Under the pieces are notes generated by a model. That model ran no database searches, was not told the origin of the DNA, and saw only the letters and a list, made by a program, of their open reading frames with translations. From assembly GCA_951799445.1 (NCBI GenBank), contig OX637295.1:12896001-12960000 (forward strand): a DNA stretch of 64,000 bases. The letters run 5' to 3'. Origin of the DNA: Pseudisothecium myosuroides. Its lineage: Eukaryota; Streptophyta; Bryopsida; Hypnales; Lembophyllaceae. Position 1 is the stretch's first letter. The number at the start of each line of letters is the position of its first letter. Below are positions 57,715-64,000 of this stretch, piece by piece. Made by a program: the position numbers and the translations under genes.

Positions 57715-58595
57715 ATAAATAGAAAATTATTTTAAAAATAAATAAAAATCATACTCAAAGAATAGAGTATTCTTGTGTATCTTTGTCACATTTTTGGGTC
57801 ATTTGGAGGTAAAATACAAAAATTTGACCCCGAAACCACCCCTTCACAAGTAATGGACTTAAATTAGTATATATACTTTTTGTGCAAATCACCCCTATGT
57901 GGACACCACCCAAAACGCACGTTGTCTAAAATTGCCATGATCATAAATTTGTCTTCATCTCCATAATCAATATGTACCTATGTGGAAGAAAAGATTTAAA
58001 TCATCCACCAGAAAAAACTTTGATCCATTATAACTTTTGCATACATGTACAATATCCAAATGTTGTGATCTTTGATGCATTGGAACCTCTTTTCACTTAC
58101 CAACAAGAAAATATGAAAATTTGTTTAATTTAATAATATTAACTATACAAAATTGTAACAAAGAAGTGATGTTTTTCAGGGATGCCTACCATAAACAAAA
58201 ACTATCACTTCTAAAGAATGATTACCCCCAACATGCCACCGTTCCTTTTTCACACATCTCTTGTTTTCAATAGACTCTTATTACGTTTGAACTTTTCAAC
58301 CATTGCAGTTGTCATTTCTTCAAACCTTGTACTAGATTCATCAACTCATTTAGGCCAAGGAGGATTGACCTGTAATTGCCCTGTGTTTTATCCCTAGAGA
58401 AAACACTAGAATTTTTTATTTGCTACACATGATAAAAATTGCAAGTTTTGAATTCATATTTGCAAGCAATGGCCCAAAATTAGTTTAGAGGTGAAAAAAT
58501 ACAAAATTTACGTCACACAAAATAGGGGGCAATTTTCACACTTGTCCTGGGTTGGGGGAATAAGGGGGTCAATCTTCCCTGGTCGTTGGCTTCAT
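57715..58595 (+). repeat. Dispersed repeat shared with 62.0-63.5 kb
   Basis: The segment around 57940-58130 (TAACTTTTGCATAC, ATATCCAAATGT) matches 62080-62270, and 58375-58525 (GAAAACACTAGAATTTTTTA, GCAAGTTTTGAATTCATATT, CACACAAAATAGGGGG) matches 63335-63475. Here the parts are adjacent; at the right they are separated by about 1 kb of GC-rich sequence. No gene was seen. Confidence 0.6.
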
Positions 58596-58829
58596 TTAAC
58601 CTTTGAACGCCGGGCTGGTGATCGTGGAAATCCGCCCTTTTGGCATCAGATGACATCATCTTCTTTGAAAAACCCAAAATTGTTGAGTGGAGGTCAAACT
58701 ACTATTCATGATCTTCCCTTTTTACACAAAATTTGGAAGATGATCGAATAGTTGCACTTCTGTCTTATATAGGAGATTCTCTTGTCATTCATCAGCCGCA
58801 AAACGTCCACTTCGACGTTTAAGGGTTAA
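58596..58829. mobile_element. TTAA-type MITE family D, 234 bp
   Basis: TTAA flanks both sides. The left end is CCTTTGAACGCCG and the right end, inverted, CCCTTAAACGTCG. The ends differ from families A to C, but TTAA and the CC start are kept. The interior is GC-richer than its flanks and codes for nothing recognisable. Confidence 0.6.
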
Positions 58830-58849
58830 GTGAAAGGAACTTGCACTCA

Positions 58850-59345
58850 TTCAATCTCAACGATTCCAATTGCCATGACTCTAAAGAACGTCATGACATC
58901 ATTGATTTGCAACAAAGTGACATCCACACAGTCAAAAGTGAATGCTTGGTCCTGGAGGAGCCAGTGCATGTGATAATGTAGATGGCACTGAAGTGTTGCA
59001 GAACCATCGAAATTGCGAGATTGTCTAAATAAGAACACAGCCGAAAGTAAGTTAACAACTGATAATGTCCACCTCCATCAATCCAAGCCACTGCAAGCCA
59101 TTGCAAGCTTCAAAGGAAGACTCCCTGAAGCACCATGTTGTTGTGCTTCTAGAGTTTACAAAGTCAAAATTGGTTGCACAGCCTCAAAACTCTGCCGAGC
59201 TTTGCAAGATCAAATACAAAGCAAAGGAAATTCAGTACCTCCATAACATTATTCAACAAGTGAACACTGCTGGGAGTCCCTTTTTTCCTCCCCAGAAAGC
59301 GGGAGCCTCCAGGGTTCACTTGCATCACATCTTCCCAGAGAGCCA
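58850..59345 (+). pseudogene. Possible coding remnant, unknown family
   Basis: A plus-strand frame with coding-like composition reads ... KHHVVVLLEFTKSKLVAQPQ then KYKAKEIQYLHNIIQQVNTA. An upstream segment (IDLQQSDIHTVKSECLVLEE) reads open in another frame with stops between. No domain is recognised. It directly precedes the minisatellite. Confidence 0.25.
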
Positions 59346-59830
59346 ATGACTCTTTGCAGCTTCCCAGTTAGTCCAATGATATCAATGTTGCAACTTCTCA
59401 TCCAACCAATGACTTTTTGCAATTTTTTGCAACTTCCTAGTTAGCCAGCGATACCAATGTTGCAACTTATCATCCAGACAATGACTTTTTGCAATTTTTT
59501 GCAACTTCCTAGTTAGCCAGTGATACCAATGTTGCAACTTCTCATCCAGCCAATGACCTTTTGCAATTTTTTGCAACTTCCTAGTTAGTCAATGATACCA
59601 ATGTTGCAACTTCTCGTCCAGCCAATGACTTTCAACAACTTTCCAATTAGTCAATGATACCACTGTTGCAATTTCTCATCCATCAACTTCTGAATTAGCC
59701 AATGATACCAATGTTGCAACTTCTCATCCAACCCATGATTCTTTGCAACTTCTCAACCAGCCAATGACTCTCCGCAACTTCTTAGTGAGCCAATGCCACA
59801 GTAGTGTTGCAACTTCTCAGCCAACCAATG
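59345..59830 (+). repeat. Minisatellite, unit about 72 bp, six to seven copies
   Basis: The unit contains CCAATGTTGCAACTTCTCAT, CCAGCCAATGACTTTTTGCA and ATTTTTTGCAACTTCCTAGT. The first three units are about 72 bp and nearly identical; later ones are shorter and more diverged. Because 72 is a multiple of 3, part of the array is open on the minus strand as a 24-residue repeat (LQKIAKSHWLDEKLQHWYRW), which I treat as an artefact. Confidence 0.9.
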
Positions 59831-60948
59831 ACATTAGTAAGAAAACTGCAAGTATCTATAAATATTTAGAAGAATGACACAAGAATTTACAAATATTTAG
59901 ATGAATGAAAAACTGAAGATTTGAGTGCTCGGGACATATTTGCATTCATTCATTGTTTGAGATTTGAACATCTAGTTCTATAGGGTTTAAGAATTAAACT
60001 ACTAGAGTTTTTTTATTGGAGCTTATTGGGAGTAAAAAAGGAATTCCAAATTTCTCAACATTAATGTTTTTGACATTGCATGAATAAACTACAAATGTTC
60101 AAAGTGCTTAAACAAGTTCACTCATAATTGATCCTAGGTTCAAGGATGAAAGCATAAAATACTTGTATTGTTTGTTGCGTTAGGAACATTACAAGGAGTA
60201 TATTGAGCTTTGGAGTGAAGTACATGAAAATACAAATAATATAAAAAATTAGTTGAATATTGCAAATATTGTATTTGCAAATTTTTATATCTAAATAAGT
60301 TTTCTTCCAAAGTTATGTACAGAAAGAGTTAATGAAAAAATCACAAAAGAATATATCTTGATGTTATTTTGTTAGAAAATAGTAAATGCATTTCCAAAAA
60401 TGAAACAAATTAAACCATTCTTAACCTCCTAAAGTTTTTCAATGATTAGAGGCCTCAAAATACTTCAAAATATTTGTCCTAAAGTAAGTCTAAAATATTT
60501 ATTTATTTATTTATTTAACAATTTATTTATTTATTTTGGAGTACATTTTTAGCTGCCCCAATTTGACATTGAAATTAAAAAAATCCTTCTAACTTTTGCA
60601 AAATTTATTGGAACAGCCTTAAACAAAGTTTTACACGTAGATTAGAATTATAGTAACTAGCATTCATCCTAAAAAATTTAAATTATGATGTAAATGGAGC
60701 CTTCATGAATTAAAAAGAAAAGAAAAAGAAGACTCCTTAAATAGACCTTTAGAGATTGATAATTAGATAAAGATGAGATTCTACTATGAAATTGATGGAA
60801 TTTTGCTTTCTAAATTTCCTAAAATACATGCAAGAGATTTCTCTTTACACCCATAGTGGTAAACGTAAAATTCTCTATTTTTCTAAGCTTTCTACACTAT
60901 ACATGTAGATTTAACATTGAAATAAACTCAAAAAAGAGCCTCTAGATT
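59831..60948. other. AT-rich intergenic, no gene seen
   Basis: Contains (ATTT)n tracts near 60499-60533. No open frames of note. Confidence 0.4.
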
Positions 60949-61515
60949 TGTAACCCCTGGGATATTAATTAGTCATTAAATGACCTATTGGAAATTTAGG
61001 TAGTATCCTACAAAGTCAATTTTAAATGACTCTTTCTAAAGTTTTTGACAGAACATGTGGACTTGTAATTCCCTTTGCAAGAATATAGCTTTCTTTTTGA
61101 CTGGGTGGTAGGATCAAAAGTTATGCAATTTAGGCAATTTAGGGTAGCATGTGCAAAACTCTTCCTTTACTTTTGAAATGAGGCAACTATATAACTAACA
61201 TGATATAGGATGAAACTATCAAACAAATTAATCTTTTGAAGTTCATAGATATCACTCTAAAAGGAATTAAAGTCTGATGATCCTTTGGGCATGGTTGAAA
61301 GAAATCTTTATCTTTTAACTTCAAATTCTATAATCTTTTAATCTATTCTATCAAAGCTTTTGATGTATTTTTTATACATTTCCATAGTAGTCTTGTACAT
61401 ATTTGCACCGTTGAAATTCAAATAAACCTTTTATAATTTCATTTTTTATCACTACCTTAAAAAGTGACAGATTTTGACAATGTTTGCTGAAAATGTATTT
61501 TGGTCCATTAGTCAT
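60949..61515 (+). mobile_element. Degraded piggyBac-like family C element
   Basis: The left end survives as GTAACCCCTGGGATATTAA and the right as TTTTGGTCCATTAGTCATG. Internal blocks match family C (TGGTAGGATCAAAAGTTATG, GAGGCAACTATATAACTAAC, GACAATGTTTGCTGAAAAT). Both TTAA sites are mutated. Confidence 0.5.
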
Positions 61516-62290
61516 GAAAGTCCTAAAATGAATGATCATCCCAAATGCAACAAATTAAAAAGATTATTGCGTAAATGGTAAATTGATTTGCGCCATAGTG
61601 TTTAAAACTATAGTGTAAATCTATAGAGAAAATTCCGTATTCTTTAAACATATGTACTCCGTATTCTATTTAATGTGAAATTTTTTATTTTTTATAGAAA
61701 ATTTTACAATAATTTTAAATTCTCAAACCAAAAAAATTGAAATGTTTAACAACAATTTACAGAAGACATAATTATGATTGCATCTCCAAAAAGTAAATGC
61801 ATAAAAGATTTCTTTCTTATATGGTTGCAAAATGGGAGCATACTAAAATCTTAGCAAAATGGGAGTATCCTAGTATATGAAGTCGTAAAGGTCAGATTCA
61901 ACATTTAAATTAAGTCATTTTTGTAAAAAATATCAGTCACATGTCATCTTGTAAATGGTATGAGGTGACTTAGACCCTCCCTGAGAATCCAACAAAGAAA
62001 TTCAATTGTGACACAGGAGTGCCAAATCAAACCATCAAGTACAATATAATTAAGGTGGGTAGCCCCAAATGCCTCATTGATTCTAAATTGCCATCTCAGT
62101 CACTCTCTGTACATCTCTAAAATGAATTATGTATCTATCATGTGTGGAAGAAATTGGTTTCCACTTGCACTTTTGTTCCTTCCTAACTTTTGCATACGAT
62201 ATCCAAATGTCATGTTCTTTGGTGCATTGAAACCTCCTTTCAAGTGCCAACAAGGAAACCAATGAAAATTTGCCCATTCTAATAATAGCA
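61516..62290. repeat. AT-rich spacer running into a dispersed repeat
   Basis: From about 62040 the sequence matches 57900-58130 (AACTTTTGCATACGATATCC, TTGGTGCATTGAAACCTC, CCAACAAGGAAA). The left half shows nothing recognisable. Confidence 0.5.
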
Positions 62291-63276
62291 ACCAGTCACC
62301 TTATTCCCTTCCTGGTCCTCGAGGTGTGCAAGAGTGGTCCTGCCAAGTAGCAAGCCGTCCTTTCATGAGGGATCCCCAACACATGCAAGCGGCAGTTGCG
62401 AGGCATCTACGGTGCCTGGGGATCCGTGAGGGCCCTGTGCTGGGGATATAAGAGAGGGGGTTCCTTCCTTCCTTCCGTAGCTTCTAGAAGCGTACCCGCG
62501 GGTACTCCTCTGGAGTGTGAGTGTTGCCAAAGCGGCCCTCCCTGCACGGGCGGCCATGACGGCATGGATGGTTTGGGATGAATTTGGAAGTTTCTGCAGA
62601 AGAGACCAGACTGACAGTGAGAACTGAGGAAAGGCTTTGTGCTGTTGTGCATTCGGAGGAAAGGAGACCAGTGGATTTGCTTGGTATGGTATGGGGGGCA
62701 CTTGGGGACTGACAACTGGATGTTCGGCTGCACTCCTGCCTCACTCGCGCTGGCCCTGAACTGCTCAACTCCTGCCGCGTTGACAAGGAAGAAGGGAGGA
62801 GAGTCTCCCTGGAGGCACCAAACTGGAGGCACGAGAAACGAAGTCAAAGTGGGCCCCGACACTCACTCCGGGAGGGAGTCTCAGCTTATAAGGTGGAAGC
62901 ACCCAAAACCGTCAAAATAAGGAATTCAGCATGCTTGCAGGCACCATTTCAAGAAATTAATATTTTTGTGGTGTTAGCGAGAGAAAATCATGAATTTTCA
63001 AAAAAAAAATTAGATTTTTCGGATGTGATATGTAATTTCAGTGATTTTTCAAAGTTGCGGGTCTCTAGACCACTGGATCTGTCCTATAGGTGCACCCAAA
63101 TCTGAAACCTGCAAAAATCAGCTCTTAACAAATCAGAATTCATAATGTGTCTCTTAAATGCGTCAGCCAATGAGAATCAAACATTTAGAGGACACATTCA
63201 TGAAGATCTAGGGACACTTTAAGGGCACTCTAGGGACATGGGCAAGGTACAGGGATGGTTTTAGATGTTTCTACCT
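62291..63276. other. GC-rich block separating two halves of a dispersed repeat
   Basis: Composition jumps abruptly. Overlapping frames of 60-151 codons occur on both strands but share no domain and reflect base composition. A hairpin at about 63136-63208 pairs CATAATGTGTCTCTTAAATG with CATTTAGAGGACACATTCATG. The block is absent from the corresponding place in the 57.7-58.6 kb copy, so it may be an insertion or a gene fragment captured by the repeat. Confidence 0.4.
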
Positions 63277-63278
63277 TA

Positions 63279-63526
63279 GTTGTGCAACAAGCCTCCTGTT
63301 GAGGCCGTTTTGCCCCCCCCCCTTGTTTTACCCCTGGGGAAAACGCAGGAAATTTTTATTTGCAAGGCATGATAAAATTTGCAAATTCTGAGTTCATATT
63401 TGCAATCAAAGGCCCCAAATAAGATAGGAGAGGTCTTAAACATACTCTAAAGACTGCACAAAATAGGGGGTAGGTTTTTTTACATTGACCCCTGGCTTTA
63501 CCTCCGCAAGAGGCTCGTTGCACAAC
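63279..63526. mobile_element. TA-flanked MITE, 248 bp
   Basis: The ends GTTGTGCAACAAGCCTCCTG and, inverted, GTTGTGCAACGAGCCTCTTG form an imperfect 25-bp terminal repeat, flanked by TA on both sides (63277-63278, 63527-63528). The interior includes a C10-type tract and the segment shared with 58375-58525. Confidence 0.6.
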
Positions 63527-64000
63527 TATAAGCTCAACCGGCTCGACGGGTCACTAATGACCAGTCGCTGGGATCAGTCAGCCTTCGGCTGGGGATATTG
63601 TGGAGGATTACCAGCTGCTATTTTCCTTTAATTCCCATATTGAATTTTTTTTAAAGTAAAATAGACGTACCTAAAAGTAGTACTAATTCAAAATCTGCAG
63701 ATCTTGAGGGTACATGGAGAATAAAATGATGTGCGCTTGTTAGAAAATGGTTTAGGAAACCAACAAAATTGGTTTTGTATTTTTCTAAGCTTGTATGAAA
63801 CAAATGCGCACATGCACCTATTGTGGACCGTAGACTAACACGTAAGTGGTCACGGAAACACCCAAAAGTAACACACCCTAACCTTGTATCACGTGCAGGA
63901 GATTGGCCAACGCAAAATTTGCCCTCATGACCGTGACAACTTTTGGGAACCCCACCTATTTTACTTTGCACCTAGCTTTGCTTGGATTTAGGCCGTTTTT
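63527..64000. other. Intergenic, one minus-strand frame of unknown meaning
   Basis: A 106-codon minus-strand frame (63651-63971) has no domain I recognise and may run past neither end as a real gene. Nothing else was noticed. Confidence 0.3.

Noticed and set aside
59382..59576. A repeated 24-residue minus-strand protein
   Set aside because: It is a by-product of a minisatellite whose unit length is a multiple of three; there is no start context or flanking coding sequence.
62407..62862. A 151-codon minus-strand frame and its overlapping partners
   Set aside because: Every frame is open because stops are rare in GC-rich DNA; no domain or splice context was seen.
1..64000. CRISPR arrays, rRNA, tRNA, or prokaryotic operons
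   Set aside because: None is present. Direct repeats are irregular or minisatellite-like, and no cloverleaf or rRNA core sequence was recognised by eye.

Overview
The window is AT-rich nuclear DNA from a land plant. It holds a two-exon RCI2/PMP3 membrane peptide gene, a WRC-domain nuclear protein gene, a DUF538 gene and a decayed TIR-NB-ARC-LRR immune receptor. Introns have GT-AG borders, and there are no bacterial operons, rRNAs or recognisable tRNAs. A TIR-type receptor argues against a grass; the species cannot be fixed from the sequence alone.

Genes are few. From left to right: RCI2/PMP3 (minus strand, 1797-2310, 58 aa, 337-bp intron), a single-exon DUF538 gene (12126-12572), a WRC-domain gene (minus strand, about 18582-20940, in a GC-rich island of about 17.0-21.4 kb), and a TIR-NB-ARC-LRR pseudogene (48103-52816). 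Several weaker coding remnants could not be named (35.0-35.7 kb, 39.4 kb, 43.7-45.1 kb, 58.9-59.3 kb).

The rest is mostly a museum of non-autonomous DNA transposons, many nested. The dominant group has ends reading TTAA-CCCCTAAAGG...CCTTTAGGGG-TTAA. I call its families A (about 935 bp), B (about 573 bp), C (about 597 bp), a divergent 641-bp copy, and D (234 bp, different ends). TTAA target duplication with CCC-type ends is the hallmark of piggyBac elements, which are rarely discussed in land plants. Two nested insertions (3741-4683 within 3547-5423, and 42071-42667 within 41788-42917) allow the empty site to be reconstructed, and show that one TTAA became two. Other families are CACTA elements (CACTACAAG ends, perfect 3-bp duplications), including a 2.77-kb copy carrying a DUF4216 exon; a Stowaway-type mariner MITE; a TA-duplicating AGGTAG-ended family; a PIF/Harbinger-like MITE; a CATTAG-ended fold-back family; and several orphan hairpins.

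The nesting order gives a relative chronology. CACTA inserted into piggyBac-like family A (29807-33505). Stowaway inserted into the AGGTAG family (36743-37605). Family A inserted into an AGGTAG element, which itself sits in an older duplicated block (25667-28285). An AGGTAG element inserted into family B, which sits inside the receptor pseudogene (50009-50973). No piggyBac-type transposase was seen, so any autonomous partner must lie elsewhere.
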